From Acidobacteriota bacterium (GTDB lineage: Bacteria; Acidobacteriota; Holophagae; Holophagales; Holophagaceae): a stretch of DNA of 64,000 bases. This document shows positions 9,327 through 20,063 of the stretch, piece by piece. The position numbers were made by a program, and so were the translations under genes. Within the stretch, counting starts at the first letter, position 1; each line of letters begins with the position of its first letter. The notes beneath the pieces were generated by a model, which was not told the origin of the DNA, did no database searches, and worked only from the letters and a program-made list of their open reading frames with translations. The stretch is from the NCBI GenBank assembly GCA_016213735.1, contig JACQZU010000019.1:124001-188000 (forward strand), read 5' to 3'.

Positions 9327-10387
9327 TCGAAGCGGAAGCCGAGCCCGGTGAGAGGGCGGTCCTGCCCGAAACGCATGCCCGCGCCAATATGGAAGGCCCC
9401 GGCGCGCAGCAGCAGGGTGGTGCCGAAGGAAGTGCTGGAGGCCCGGCCCACCGTGCGCCGCTCGGCGCCCAACAGCCACAGGAGGGAAGCTCCGACCGGA
9501 ATGCGGAGGGAGGCCGAGGTGCTGCGCTGCTTCTCCGCCACGGGCACCCGGACTGCCTCATTGAGATCCGCTTCCCCGGAGACGGCCAGGCCGCCCCCGA
9601 GATCAACCTGCAGGCCGACCCGGGTTTGAGGCTGCTCCTTCAGATCCCCCAGGGTCGCCGAGACCACGCGGTCCACCAGGGCACCCAGGCGCAGCCCCGG
9701 GGCCAGTTGGAAGACGACCCCGGCATCCAGGGTGGCGGCAAAGCGTTTCCCTTCGGTCCTCGAGAAGTCCAGAAGTCGGTCGGGGTCCCCGAAGCCGATC
9801 GGCCCAAGGGGGGGGTTCAGGGGAATCCGGTTGGACCCGTACCGCCAGTTCTCCGCACGAAGGGACACGCCGTAGGCGGTGCCGCCCTCCATGCTGCCCA
9901 CGCCCATCACCAGCCGGTCCACCTGGAAGCGGCGCTGCTCCAGGAAGGTGGTGTTCAGGGCGGTGGCGGCGGGAGCGCCGCGGTGGGCTGGGTCCAGGTC
10001 CACGACGGCCAGCAACCCCGTGAGGGACTCCCGGGTGTAGGACCCGTGAACTCCGCCGGCCAGGGAAAGGCTGAGCCCCGCGGACCCCCTTCGCACGGCC
10101 CAGGGGTTCTCCCCCAGCTTGGAGAGGGCCTGGGCCTGCAGGGTGGCGTCCGAAGGGAAGCCCCCCCGGAACGGCTCCATGGCGGCGGTCTGGTCCTTGG
10201 GTTTGAGGTCCCCCCGGATGACCCCTACGTACCAGCCCGGGGGGGCCTGGTCGAAGCAGGCGCTGTTCCCCAGGGGGCTGTATCCCTGGGAGAAGACCCT
10301 GGAACCCCCGAAGGCCGGGTCGTCCGGAAACCCCTGGGCGAGGGCCGGAAGGGCGAGGGCAAGGAGGAGGGGAAGGCTTGGGCGCAT
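9323..10387 (-). CDS. Predicted outer-membrane beta-barrel protein (TraF-like)
   Basis: A 354-residue secreted protein with a clear signal peptide (PLLLALALPALAQG). The rest has alternating hydrophobic strand character and ends in a terminal phenylalanine (LTGLGFRFE), typical of outer-membrane barrels recognised by BamA. Its layout resembles conjugal-transfer TraF/long-chain-fatty-acid-like barrels, but I see no decisive motif. It overlaps the LolA-like gene by 4 bases and follows the MBL-fold gene by 10 bases, placing it in the same transcription unit. Confidence 0.65.
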   Translation of the reverse strand: MRPSLPLLLALALPALAQGFPDDPAFGGSRVFSQGYSPLGNSACFDQAPPGWYVGVIRGDLKPKDQTAAMEPFRGGFPSDATLQAQALSKLGENPWAVRRGSAGLSLSLAGGVHGSYTRESLTGLLAVVDLDPAHRGAPAATALNTTFLEQRRFQVDRLVMGVGSMEGGTAYGVSLRAENWRYGSNRIPLNPPLGPIGFGDPDRLLDFSRTEGKRFAATLDAGVVFQLAPGLRLGALVDRVVSATLGDLKEQPQTRVGLQVDLGGGLAVSGEADLNEAVRVPVAEKQRSTSASLRIPVGASLLWLLGAERRTVGRASSTSFGTTLLLRAGAFHIGAGMRFGQDRPLTGLGFRFE

Positions 10388-10397
10388 GGGGTCACCG

Positions 10398-11177
10398 TCA
10401 GGATGCGAGGCTGAGGGCCTGGGGTTCCCGCTGGCAGGCCACGGATAGGCCGCAGCCCGGGGTGGGGCCCAGGGCCTCCTCGGCGGCGAGGCGGGCCAGG
10501 GCGGGATCGTTGTTCTGTTCGCTGAGGTGGGCCAGGACCAGGTGGCGCAGGCGAGGGCCCAGGGCCTGCGAAAGGAGCTCCGCCATGGAGGCGTTGCTGA
10601 GGTGACCCACCCTGCTGAGGATGCGGGCCTTCAGGGCCGGAGGGTAGGGACCCTCCCGCAGCATCTCCAGATCGTGGTTTGCCTCCAGGACCAACAGGTC
10701 CAGGTCCCGCAGGTGGTCCGCCACCAGGGCCGTGGGGTGGCCCAGGTCCGTCACCACCGCCGCCTGCAGGCCGCCGACCTCCACCCGGAAGGCCACGGGG
10801 TCGGCGGCATCGTGGGGAAGCGAAAAGGGCAGCAGGCGCCACCCCTCCCAATTCGTCGGCCGGCCGGCCCGCAGGGGAATCCACCGGTTCCCCGGGATCT
10901 CCACGCCGCGGCAGGCTTCCACCGCGGCCTTGGTCTCAGGGGTGGCCAGGATCGTCCAGTCCGTGCGGCGGAGGATGACATCCACCGACCCCACGTGGTC
11001 GCTGTGCTCGTGGGTGAGGGCCAGGGCCTGGACCCGGCCGTGGTCCCAATCCAAATGCTCCAGGGCCAAGCGGATGCGACGCAAGGAAATGCCCGCGTCC
11101 AGGAGCAGGATCCGCTCGCCGTCCCCCAGGGCGTGGCAGTTGCCCTTGGAGCCCGAGGCCAGCGAGGCGTAGTGCAT
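10398..11177 (-). CDS. MBL-fold metallohydrolase (YycJ/WalJ-like)
   Basis: A 259-residue metallo-beta-lactamase-fold hydrolase. The N-terminus (YASLASGSKGNC) and the metal site THEHSDHVGSVD match the YycJ/WalJ group, as do VLEANHDLEML and VGHLSNASMAELL. Members are predicted phosphodiesterases or nucleases linked to cell-wall and DNA metabolism. It is the first gene of a six-gene minus-strand run leading into envelope and signalling genes. Confidence 0.88.
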   Translation of the reverse strand: MHYASLASGSKGNCHALGDGERILLLDAGISLRRIRLALEHLDWDHGRVQALALTHEHSDHVGSVDVILRRTDWTILATPETKAAVEACRGVEIPGNRWIPLRAGRPTNWEGWRLLPFSLPHDAADPVAFRVEVGGLQAAVVTDLGHPTALVADHLRDLDLLVLEANHDLEMLREGPYPPALKARILSRVGHLSNASMAELLSQALGPRLRHLVLAHLSEQNNDPALARLAAEEALGPTPGCGLSVACQREPQALSLAS

Positions 11178-11285
11178 GACCCCATGATGGCACGGCCCTT
11201 CCGGGAGGCCGCCCGGCCGGGGCTCTCGCCCAGGTCCGGGACCCCCGCGCGCATCTCCCCGCCCACTCCGGTGAGAGAATGGCCC

Positions 11286-11786
11286 ATGGAAGCCATCCTG
11301 CGTTCTTCAGGACCCCAGGACCTCGAGACCCACGTCGCCCATCGCGCGGCCATGTTCCGCGACATGGACATGGGGGACGAGGAGGGAATCCGGCGAATGG
11401 CGGGAGCCTTCCGGGAACGCCTGCGCACCTGGATGGCCCTGGGGGAGGCCCACGGCTGGATCGCAGAGCTCGGAGGCAGGCCCGTGGGGGGCGCCCTGCT
11501 CTTTCTCAAGGAGAGTCTCCCGGTCCCGCATCTCCCCGTGAACGTCCGCGGCTACCTGGCCAATGTCTACGTGGAACCCCCCTGCCGCGGCCAGGGGCTG
11601 GCCCGGCGCCTCGCGGAGGCCGCCATCGCCTGCAGCCGGGAGCATGGCCTGCCCGTGTTGGAGTTGCACGCGAGCCTCGCGTCGGAGCCCCTGTTCCAGA
11701 GCCTGGGCTTCATGCCCACCAGCGAATACCGCCTGGTCCTGGATCCTGGGGTGGCGGTGCCCCGGCAATGGCGGGATCGCCGCTGA
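11286..11786 (+). CDS. GNAT-family N-acetyltransferase
   Basis: A 166-residue acetyltransferase. The GNAT acetyl-CoA-binding motif is visible as NVYVEPPCRGQGLARRLAEA, followed by a beta strand VLELHAS and the typical LFQSLGFMPTSEYRL end. The ATG at 11286 starts the conserved domain; the frame is open upstream without coding character. Its substrate is unknown. It lies divergent from the MBL-fold gene and upstream of the two-component pair. Confidence 0.88.
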   Translation: MEAILRSSGPQDLETHVAHRAAMFRDMDMGDEEGIRRMAGAFRERLRTWMALGEAHGWIAELGGRPVGGALLFLKESLPVPHLPVNVRGYLANVYVEPPCRGQGLARRLAEAAIACSREHGLPVLELHASLASEPLFQSLGFMPTSEYRLVLDPGVAVPRQWRDRR

Positions 11787-11928
11787 AGAAAGGGGCCCGA
11801 ACCGGAACGACAAGGCTCACGCCGGTCCTGCTCGCTTCGGGTGGCCCGGGGCCCCTGCCCGGCATCGAAAAGCCACCCCGGACCACAACGAACAGGATGT
11901 TAATGTCATGTAAACCGTCGAGGCCCGC

Positions 11929-12606
11929 GTGGCTCCTCCTCCCTGCCTCCTGATCCTGGAAGACGACGATGCCCAGCGGCTCCTCCTGGGAGAATTGTTG
12001 CGCCAGGGTGGCTACACCGTGCTCGAGGCAGATTCCCTGGCCCGGGCCGAGGAATGGCTGCGGCGGGAGACCCCCGACCTTGTCCTCCTGGACCTGGGGC
12101 TGCCCGACGGGGACGGCCTGGACCTGGGCCGGCGCCTGATCTCCCGGGGCATCCCCGTCATGGTGGTCTCCTGCCACGAGAGGGAGCGCCTCAAGGCCCT
12201 GGAGCTCGGAGCCGACGACTACCTGGGCAAGCCCTACCAGCCGCGGGAACTGCTCGCCCGGGTGCAGAACCTCCTTCGCAGGACCCACGGACCAGCGGCG
12301 AACGACCAGATCCGCATCGGAACGCTCATGCTCCACCCCGGCCGGAGAGAACTGAGGGATTCGGCCGGGCAGCAAGTGTTCCTCACCCGGGGCGAATTCG
12401 ACCTGCTCCTGGAACTGGCCACGGCCCAAGGCCGCGTGCGGGGCCGGGAGGAGTTGTCCGAGGTGGTGAGTCCTGGGCGGGACGCGGCCTCCTGGCGCAG
12501 CGTGGACGTCCTGGTGTCCCGGCTGCGCCAGAAGATCGAGGAGGATCCTCGGGTGCCGCGCCTGATCCTGACGGCCCCGGGTCACGGCTACCGCCTGCGC
12601 GCCTGA
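11929..12606 (+). CDS. OmpR-family response regulator
   Basis: A 225-residue DNA-binding response regulator starting at a GTG. The receiver domain (residues 1-~120) has the acidic pair EDDD, the phosphoacceptor Asp55 in LLDLGLPDGDG and the lysine in GKPYQPRELL. The C-terminal winged helix (~130-225) carries LTRGEFDLL, SVDVLVSRLRQKI and GHGYRLRA. Its stop is 12 bases before the hybrid kinase start, so the two form one unit. The output genes are unknown. Confidence 0.93.
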   Translation: MAPPPCLLILEDDDAQRLLLGELLRQGGYTVLEADSLARAEEWLRRETPDLVLLDLGLPDGDGLDLGRRLISRGIPVMVVSCHERERLKALELGADDYLGKPYQPRELLARVQNLLRRTHGPAANDQIRIGTLMLHPGRRELRDSAGQQVFLTRGEFDLLLELATAQGRVRGREELSEVVSPGRDAASWRSVDVLVSRLRQKIEEDPRVPRLILTAPGHGYRLRA

Positions 12607-12617
12607 GGTCGGAGGCC

Positions 12618-14696
12618 GTGGACTTCGAACCGCGAAGTTGGACTGGGGAATTCCGGGACCCGGCCCTCGAGGAGGGGCTCCGGGAGGATGCCTGGCCACG
12701 GGCCGCCTGGCAGCTGCGGATGGTGGTCGCGGTGGAAGGCCTCCTGTACCTGGGGGCGGGGGCCCTGGACTGGCATTGGTTCGGTCCGGGCCCCAGGCTG
12801 GCCCTCCTGGGAGGGTTGCGGGCGCTGGTGGGGGGCCTCTGCCTGGCCGCCTACCTGCACAGCTTCCGCTGGACGGACTGGAGGAAGGCAGAGTGGTTCG
12901 CCTGGACCACGGGTCTGGTCGTGGCGTTGACGGAATTGCTCGAGTACCACTTCCTGACCGCCGCCTCCGGGGCCTCCAGGCTCCAGGAAGCCCCCTTCCT
13001 GGTGGTGATCCACCTGGTTTCCTACGCGGCGATGCCCATCCGCCTGAACCTGCTCCTGGGGGTGAACCTCGCGGGAAGCGCGGCCTTCCTCGCCTTCGGG
13101 CTCTGGGAGGGGGTCTCGGGATCCCCGGGCTTCCTGGCCCTCCTCCTGTACTTCTCCCTGGCCAATGGGGCGGGCTTCGCGTTCCGCCGCGCCTGGAATC
13201 TGGCCTTGCGCCGGGAATTCGAGTTGCGGGGGTCCCTGCAAAGGGAAGTGCGGGACCGCGAGCGGGCGGAACAGGCGGCGCGACGGGCCGGGGAGGCGAA
13301 ACACCGGTTCGCGGCGGCCGTGAGCCACGAGGTTCGGACCACCCTGAACGCCGTGCTGGGAGGCGCCCGCTTGCTGGAGGGGGCCCGACTTCCTCCCGAC
13401 CAGCAGCGGGCCCTGGCCGTGGTGCAGGAAGGCGGACAGCAGTTGGCCAGGCTGCTGGACGATGTCCTGGAGTTGGCCCGCCTGGAATCCGGCCGGATGG
13501 ACCTGAGGCGGGAGCCCTTCGAGCCTGCCGGCATTCTGGAGGCGGTGCGCACCGTGGCCTGGCCCCTGGCGGAAGCGAAGGGACTGAAGCTGCGAGTGGA
13601 GACGGAGCCCGGGATCCCGGCGCTCGAGGGAGACCCCATCCGGATCCGTCAGGTGCTCCTCCACCTGACCTGCAATGCGGTGAAATACACACCCCGGGGG
13701 GAGGTGATCCTGGGGTTGGCCCTGGAGGGACCCGCCGGAGCCGGGCGCTGCCGATTCGAGGTCCGGGACACGGGCCCCGGATTCTCCGCTGAGGAGCTGG
13801 GACGCCTCTTCGAACCGTTCCAGCGCCGGGAGGGCGGTGGCTTCCCCATCCAGGAAGGGGCCGGGCTGGGGCTCGCCATCAGCAGGGAGCTGGTGGCCGC
13901 GATGGGCGGGGTCCTGGAACTCCACAGCGAGCCCGGCCACGGGAGCGCCTTCGCCTTCACGCTGGCGCTTCCCCTTGCCCAGGGGAGGGCGGAGGCCGAT
14001 CCGGAAACACCGGTGGAGCGCCTCACCCTGTTGGTGGTGGACGATCTGGAGGCCAACCGGGTGGTGGCGGAGGGCCTTGCGCGGAGCCTGGGCCACCAGG
14101 CGAAAGGGGCGAGCTCGGCCGCGGAGGCCCTGGCGCTGCTGAAAACCGAGCCCTTCGACGCCATCCTGGCCGATCTCCAGATGCCGGGGATGGACGGCCT
14201 GGGTCTGCTCCGGGCCCTCCGCGCCCTCCCGGATTCCCGGGCCGCCTCCACCCCCCTGTTCCTTTCCACGGCTGGCGACCAGGGACCTCTGCCGGAGCCT
14301 CCGGAGGGTCCGGACGGCCTTCTGCCCAAACCTCTGACCCCCGCCAGGCTGGCCCAGGCCCTGGACCGGGTTCGAGACCTCCGGGAGCGCGAGCCGATCC
14401 TTGACCGGGCGCGGACCGCGGCGCTCCGGAGGGACCTGGGGCCGAGGGCCTGGGCCCTGGCGGTGGGGAGCTGCCGGACCTCAGCCCTGGCCTCCCTGGA
14501 GGATCTGGAGAGGCCCGGGGAGCGGGCGCGCGCCTTGCACAAACTGGCGGGGCTGGCGGCGAGCTACGGCCTGACCCGCCTTCACCGGGAAGCCCAGGGT
14601 GACAGCCCCCGTACCACGGAGTTCCGCGGGCTGGTGCTGCGCTCCCTGGAGGCCCTGGAGGAGACCGCGGAGCAGGCCCCAGTCCCCGGAGCCTGA
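12618..14696 (+). CDS. Hybrid sensor histidine kinase with REC and Hpt domains
   Basis: A 692-residue membrane kinase starting at GTG 12618. Residues ~35-190 hold about six hydrophobic segments. A coiled linker leads to the HisKA H-box SHEVRTTLNAVLGG with His237. The ATPase domain follows with HLTCNAVKYT, DTGPGFSAEELG and GAGLGLAIS. A receiver domain (~471-590) has VVDDLEANR, Asp519 in ILADLQMPGMDG and the conserved lysine in LLPKPLTP. The C-terminus looks like an Hpt domain, with His641 in ALHKLAGLAASYG. This is a full internal phosphorelay placed next to a simple OmpR-type regulator. Confidence 0.92.
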   Translation: MDFEPRSWTGEFRDPALEEGLREDAWPRAAWQLRMVVAVEGLLYLGAGALDWHWFGPGPRLALLGGLRALVGGLCLAAYLHSFRWTDWRKAEWFAWTTGLVVALTELLEYHFLTAASGASRLQEAPFLVVIHLVSYAAMPIRLNLLLGVNLAGSAAFLAFGLWEGVSGSPGFLALLLYFSLANGAGFAFRRAWNLALRREFELRGSLQREVRDRERAEQAARRAGEAKHRFAAAVSHEVRTTLNAVLGGARLLEGARLPPDQQRALAVVQEGGQQLARLLDDVLELARLESGRMDLRREPFEPAGILEAVRTVAWPLAEAKGLKLRVETEPGIPALEGDPIRIRQVLLHLTCNAVKYTPRGEVILGLALEGPAGAGRCRFEVRDTGPGFSAEELGRLFEPFQRREGGGFPIQEGAGLGLAISRELVAAMGGVLELHSEPGHGSAFAFTLALPLAQGRAEADPETPVERLTLLVVDDLEANRVVAEGLARSLGHQAKGASSAAEALALLKTEPFDAILADLQMPGMDGLGLLRALRALPDSRAASTPLFLSTAGDQGPLPEPPEGPDGLLPKPLTPARLAQALDRVRDLREREPILDRARTAALRRDLGPRAWALAVGSCRTSALASLEDLERPGERARALHKLAGLAASYGLTRLHREAQGDSPRTTEFRGLVLRSLEALEETAEQAPVPGA

Positions 14697-14761
14697 AGGG
14701 GCGGAAAGGTCCTGGCCCGGGGGAAGCCCGGGATCTGCAGCCACACCAGGAACCGGTGGGT

Positions 14762-15514
14762 TCAGGTCTGCACGGACCCCCCGTCCAGGGTGAGGCACTT
14801 GCCCACCATCATGGTGTTCGAGGGGTGAAGCAGCCAGGCCACGCCGTGGGCGATCTCCTCGGGCCGGAAGAACCGCTTGGCGGGTACGGCCCGCTCGGCC
14901 CTGCGCCTCGCTTCAGCCTCATCCACGCCCAGCGCCCTGGCCAGGTCCCGGATGCCCGTGACGGCCATGTCCGTGTCCACCCACCCAGGAGCGACGGCGT
15001 TCACGAATATGCCTCGATCCACCAGTTCCAGAGCCAGGGCCCGGGTGAGGCCCAGGAGGGCGGCCTTGGAGGCGCAGTAGGCCCCATAGGCCGGAACCCC
15101 GAAGTGTCCAAGCACGGAGGAGACCAGGGCAATGTGGCCTCCTTCCTTCATGCGGGGGGCGAAGGCCCGCACCGCGTTCCAGGCCCCCGTCACGTTGGTG
15201 CCCAGAATGGACTCGAAGCGGTCGTCGCAGTCCTTGTCCACGGGGGTGATGCCCGAGATCCCCGCGGCCGCCACGAGCGCGTCCACCTGGTCCAGGTCCC
15301 GGGCCAGGGTTTGGAGCCAGGTCCGGTCCCGCACGTCCCCCGCGGAGAATTCGGCGGTGCCCCCCGCGGCCCGCACCAGCCCCGCGCCCTCCTCCAGGTC
15401 CGCGGCCTTCCGACCCAGCAGGACCAGGTGGGCCCCCTCCGCTTTCGCCAGGTGGACGGCCACCGCGCGGCCGATGCCGCGGCTGGCCCCCGTGACGACG
15501 ATGCATCGTTTCAT
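14762..15514 (-). CDS. Short-chain dehydrogenase/reductase (FabG-like)
   Basis: A 250-residue NAD(P)-dependent oxidoreductase. It has the TGASRGIG cofactor motif at the N-terminus, the NVTGAW segment, the catalytic serine in LVSSVLGHFG, and the YGAYCASKAAL motif containing Tyr and Lys. The C-terminal LTLDGGS is typical of FabG/3-oxoacyl-reductase-like SDRs. The ATG overlaps the stop of the CPBP gene (ATGA). The substrate is unspecified. Confidence 0.92.
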   Translation of the reverse strand: MKRCIVVTGASRGIGRAVAVHLAKAEGAHLVLLGRKAADLEEGAGLVRAAGGTAEFSAGDVRDRTWLQTLARDLDQVDALVAAAGISGITPVDKDCDDRFESILGTNVTGAWNAVRAFAPRMKEGGHIALVSSVLGHFGVPAYGAYCASKAALLGLTRALALELVDRGIFVNAVAPGWVDTDMAVTGIRDLARALGVDEAEARRRAERAVPAKRFFRPEEIAHGVAWLLHPSNTMMVGKCLTLDGGSVQT

Positions 15515-16353
15515 GGCTCCTCCCGGGACTCCATCCTGGCAGGGGGCAGCGCCCGGTGCAGGATCCAGAAGGCGAGGACACAGGCCAGGGCGCAGGGCAG
15601 AGCCGCCTCCAGGCCGAAACTTCCACCGTGCATCCAGGCCTTCCCCTCGGGTGCCGAGGGCTGGAGGAACCCGAGCCCTGCGGTCCCGCTCACGCCGAAG
15701 CCCAGGAGGGGGCCCTGGACGAGGTTCCAGGCGAAGTGCATGCCCAGGGCGGGGGCAAGGGAACCGCTCCGGAGCCAGCTGTAGCCGAAGAGCAGCGCCG
15801 CGAGGCCGATGTTCAGGGTGGCCCAGACCCGGGTGCTGCCGCTCATGCCCGGGTTTCCCCAGTGGGCCCAGGCGAAGTAGGCGGCGAAGAGGAGCTGACC
15901 CGGCCAGGACCCCAGTCCCTGGACCAGGCGCTGGAAGGGGTAGCCCCGGAACTGCAGTTCTTCCAAAAGGGATACCGCCAGGTACAGCCACGCGCCCGCC
16001 AGGAAGCCGCCCCCGTCCAGGCCGCCCAGGGACCACCGGACACCGCCCAGGGTGGCCGCAAGGGCCGAAGCGAGGATGATCAGGGCACCCGTCAGGAGCC
16101 CCCGCAGGAACAGCCCCCACCAGGCCAGACTCCAGCCGAGGCCGATCGAGGAAAGGCCCCGGCCCTCCGTGCGAAGAAAGACCCAGGTGAGGAAAAGGGC
16201 GGCCAGGGCGCCGAAGGCTTCATGGGGCAGCCAGCGAGGCAGGTCGCGATGGGGGTCCACGCCTCCGTGGAGGAGCCAGGCCGTCTCGGAAACCAGGCGC
16301 GCGGCCAGGAGGTAGGCCGCGCTCCGCGCGATGAGGCTCCACCGCTCCCCCAC
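15511..16353 (-). CDS. CPBP-family intramembrane metalloprotease
   Basis: A 280-residue polytopic membrane protein with about eight hydrophobic segments. The catalytic motif of the CPBP/Rce1 (Abi) family is visible as LLEELQFRGYPFQ (EExxxR). Later conserved histidines lie in AYFAWAHWGNP and ALGMHFAWNLVQG. Members are glutamate intramembrane proteases. It starts 7 bases after the TPR gene stop and overlaps the SDR start by 4 bases. Confidence 0.9.
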   Translation of the reverse strand: MGERWSLIARSAAYLLAARLVSETAWLLHGGVDPHRDLPRWLPHEAFGALAALFLTWVFLRTEGRGLSSIGLGWSLAWWGLFLRGLLTGALIILASALAATLGGVRWSLGGLDGGGFLAGAWLYLAVSLLEELQFRGYPFQRLVQGLGSWPGQLLFAAYFAWAHWGNPGMSGSTRVWATLNIGLAALLFGYSWLRSGSLAPALGMHFAWNLVQGPLLGFGVSGTAGLGFLQPSAPEGKAWMHGGSFGLEAALPCALACVLAFWILHRALPPARMESREEP

Positions 16354-16360
16354 GCGGGGC

Positions 16361-16972
16361 TCAGAACACCGACTGGGTCTCGGTGAAGGCCCGCAGGATG
16401 TCCTGGTAGACCTTCTCCTCTTTGGGTTTCGAGGCCACGCCCCGGGCGAACCACTGGGCGGCCTTCTGCCGCTGTCCGCTCACGAGGTACGCCCGCCCGA
16501 AGGCCACGAAGGCCCTCCAGTCGTCCTTTTCAAGGGCGAGGTAGGCGGCACTGAACTTCTCGGCCTCGGCAGTCTGGCCCAGCTCGGCGAGGTCCACCGC
16601 GGAAGAGAGCAGGGCCTCCTTGTTCTTGGGATCCCGCTGGAGGATCAGGCGGTAGGTGCCGAAGGCCTCGTCGCGGTGGCCGTGCTTGAGCCAGGCCAGG
16701 CCGATCTGCCGGAGCAGCATCCCGTCCTTGGGATCCCGGGCCTCGGCGGCCTTGAACAGCTCCCGGGCCTTGGCCAGGTCCAGGGCTGCCAGGTGGGCCC
16801 GCGCGCAGTCGGCCATGTAGCGTGGGTCGTCGGGCTTCAGGGATCCGAGGCGGTCCGCCAGGGATTTGAGGATCTGGATCCGTTCCCGGTTGAAGAAAGC
16901 TTCGTCCAGGGCCGGAGGCGGATCGGCGGCCACGAGGGAGCAGGAAAGGAGCAGGGGAAGTGCGGGGTGCAT
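16361..16972 (-). CDS. Secreted TPR protein
   Basis: A 203-residue protein with a signal peptide (LPLLLSCSLVAADP) followed by four or five TPR-like helical pairs, such as ALDLAKARELFKAAEARDPK and GQRQKAAQWFARGVASKPKE. It is a paralogue of the next gene upstream, sharing the same repeat order and the motif KPxEEKVYxxI near the C-terminus. Probably a periplasmic scaffold; partners unknown. Confidence 0.8.
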   Translation of the reverse strand: MHPALPLLLSCSLVAADPPPALDEAFFNRERIQILKSLADRLGSLKPDDPRYMADCARAHLAALDLAKARELFKAAEARDPKDGMLLRQIGLAWLKHGHRDEAFGTYRLILQRDPKNKEALLSSAVDLAELGQTAEAEKFSAAYLALEKDDWRAFVAFGRAYLVSGQRQKAAQWFARGVASKPKEEKVYQDILRAFTETQSVF

Positions 16973-16981
16973 GGGGGCTCC

Positions 16982-17581
16982 TCAGCGGCCGCGATGCTCG
17001 GCCATGGCCCGTCCGATGCCCAGGTAGACCTTCTCCTCGGAGGGCTTGATCACGATGGCGCGCTGGAACCACGACGCGGCGCGGGTCCGGGCCCCCCCCT
17101 TCAGGTGGGCCGCGCCGAAGGCCACGAAGATGTCCCAGTCCCCGTTCTCCAGCAAGGCGTAGGCGTCCATGTAGCGCTCCGCCTCCTTCACGAGCCCGGC
17201 TTCGGCCAGGTCCATGCCGGCGTAGGCCAGGCCCTTGCGGGAGCCGCCGTCCTTCACCAGCACCTTGTCGTAGGCCGCCAGGGCCTCTTTGCGGCGTCCG
17301 GCCTTGAGGTAGGCCAGGCCCACCAGGCGGGCGACCTCGCGATCCTTGGGATCCATCATTTCGGCGAAGCGGAGCAAGTCCTCTCCCTTCCGGACGTTCC
17401 CCGCCAGCAACTGGAAACGGCCGGCCTCGGCCAGGTACTTCCCGTCCTTGGGCTTGAGCGCCTCCAGCCGGTCCGCGCACCCGGCCAGGGAGCCCCGCGG
17501 GTCCGTGGCCAGGGTGTTCTCGCCCAGTCCCTGGGCGGCCAGGGCTGAGCACAGGAAGGGGAGGAGGGCGAGGGTTCGCAT
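16982..17581 (-). CDS. Secreted TPR protein, paralogue of its downstream neighbour
   Basis: A 199-residue protein with a signal peptide (LALLPFLCSALAAQG) and TPR-like repeats such as LAYLKAGRRKEALAAYDKVL and ARTRAASWFQRAIVIKPSEE. It aligns along its length with the neighbouring TPR protein, so the pair looks like a tandem duplication. Only 9 bases separate the two genes. It opens a four-gene minus-strand unit (TPR, TPR, CPBP protease, SDR). Confidence 0.8.
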   Translation of the reverse strand: MRTLALLPFLCSALAAQGLGENTLATDPRGSLAGCADRLEALKPKDGKYLAEAGRFQLLAGNVRKGEDLLRFAEMMDPKDREVARLVGLAYLKAGRRKEALAAYDKVLVKDGGSRKGLAYAGMDLAEAGLVKEAERYMDAYALLENGDWDIFVAFGAAHLKGGARTRAASWFQRAIVIKPSEEKVYLGIGRAMAEHRGR

Positions 17582-17675
17582 GGGGGCTCCCGGGTCTCGA
17601 AGGGGAGTGTACTCCCGGCTCCGGGCCCGCGGGATGGGGCCCCGATCGAAAACCGACCATGGGAAACCGGAAGCC

Positions 17676-19214
<1,539 letters not shown>

Positions 19215-19235
19215 GGGGGCTCCGGAGGACGGGTG

Positions 19236-19241
19236 ATTATA
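19236..19241 (-). promoter_or_regulatory. Candidate -10 element for the carboxyltransferase gene
   Basis: A perfect TATAAT on the minus strand ends 21 bases before the ATG at 19214, in otherwise GC-rich sequence. No convincing -35 hexamer is seen at 16-18 bases, so this is a candidate only. It would give a very short leader carrying a CCGGAG ribosome-binding site. Confidence 0.4.
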
Positions 19242-19415
19242 GCGGGGGGCCTTCCGCGACCAGGGTCACACGACCCATGAGTCGTTTTTATGAATCCATA
19301 GCTTCCGTGCCCCGCCGCACCGCGTCGAGCCTCAGGTGCTTCCGCGGAGGACGGTGACCGGCCGCTCTTTCTCTTCGCACCTGGCGGTGCTCAGAAGGGC
19401 CCGGCGACCTCCTCC

Positions 19416-20063
19416 CTATCGGCCACTCTTTTTCCAGTCATTCAGGAAGGCCTCCACGCCCTTGTCCGTAAGGGGGTGCCTCAGCATCTGCTCGAAGACC
19501 TTGGTGGGGATCGTCGCCACGTGGGCGCCGGCCAGGGCCGCTTCCGTCACATGGCGGGGCTGGCGGATGCTGGCGGCCAGCACCTGGGTGTCGTAGCCGT
19601 AGTTCTCGTAGATGGCGACGATTTCGCGGATCAGCTCCATGCCGTCCAGGTTGATGTCGTCCAGGCGGCCCACGAAGGGGGAGACGTAGGTGGCCCCGGC
19701 CTTCGCGGCCATGAGGGCCTGGGTGCTGGAGAAACAGAGCGTGACATTGGTGCGGATGCCCTCGGCCTTGAAGGCCTTGGCCGCCTTGAGCCCCTCGCCG
19801 ATGAGGGGCACCTTGATGACCACGTTGGGGTGGATCTTGGCCAGCTTCCGACCTTCCTCGATCATGGCCGGGGCCTCCAGGGCCAGGACCTCGGCGCTGA
19901 TGGGGCCGTCCACCACCGCGCAGATCTCCGCGATGATCTGCTCGAAGGGCTTGCCGGATTCCTTGGCCACCAGGCTGGGGTTGGTGGTCACCCCGTCCAG
20001 GATCCCCAGGGAGGCGATGCGCTTGATCTCGTCAAGGTTGGCGGTGTCGAGGAAGAACTTCAT
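19416..20063 (-). CDS. Transaldolase, TalC/FSA-like short form
   Basis: A 215-residue single-domain TIM barrel of the short transaldolase group. Diagnostic segments are [27 protein letters not shown], the Schiff-base lysine in [39 protein letters not shown] and [12 protein letters not shown]. It interconverts sugar phosphates in the pentose phosphate pathway, or acts as a fructose-6-phosphate aldolase; sequence alone does not decide. The ATG at 20063 begins the conserved N-terminus. Confidence 0.95.
   Translation of the reverse strand: MKFFLDTANLDEIKRIASLGILDGVTTNPSLVAKESGKPFEQIIAEICAVVDGPISAEVLALEAPAMIEEGRKLAKIHPNVVIKVPLIGEGLKAAKAFKAEGIRTNVTLCFSSTQALMAAKAGATYVSPFVGRLDDINLDGMELIREIVAIYENYGYDTQVLAASIRQPRHVTEAALAGAHVATIPTKVFEQMLRHPLTDKGVEAFLNDWKKSGR

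Noticed and set aside
17606-17619. GGGAGTGTACTCCC palindrome between the TPR and carboxyltransferase genes
   Set aside because: The loop is only two bases and there is no T-tract; too short to call an operator or terminator.
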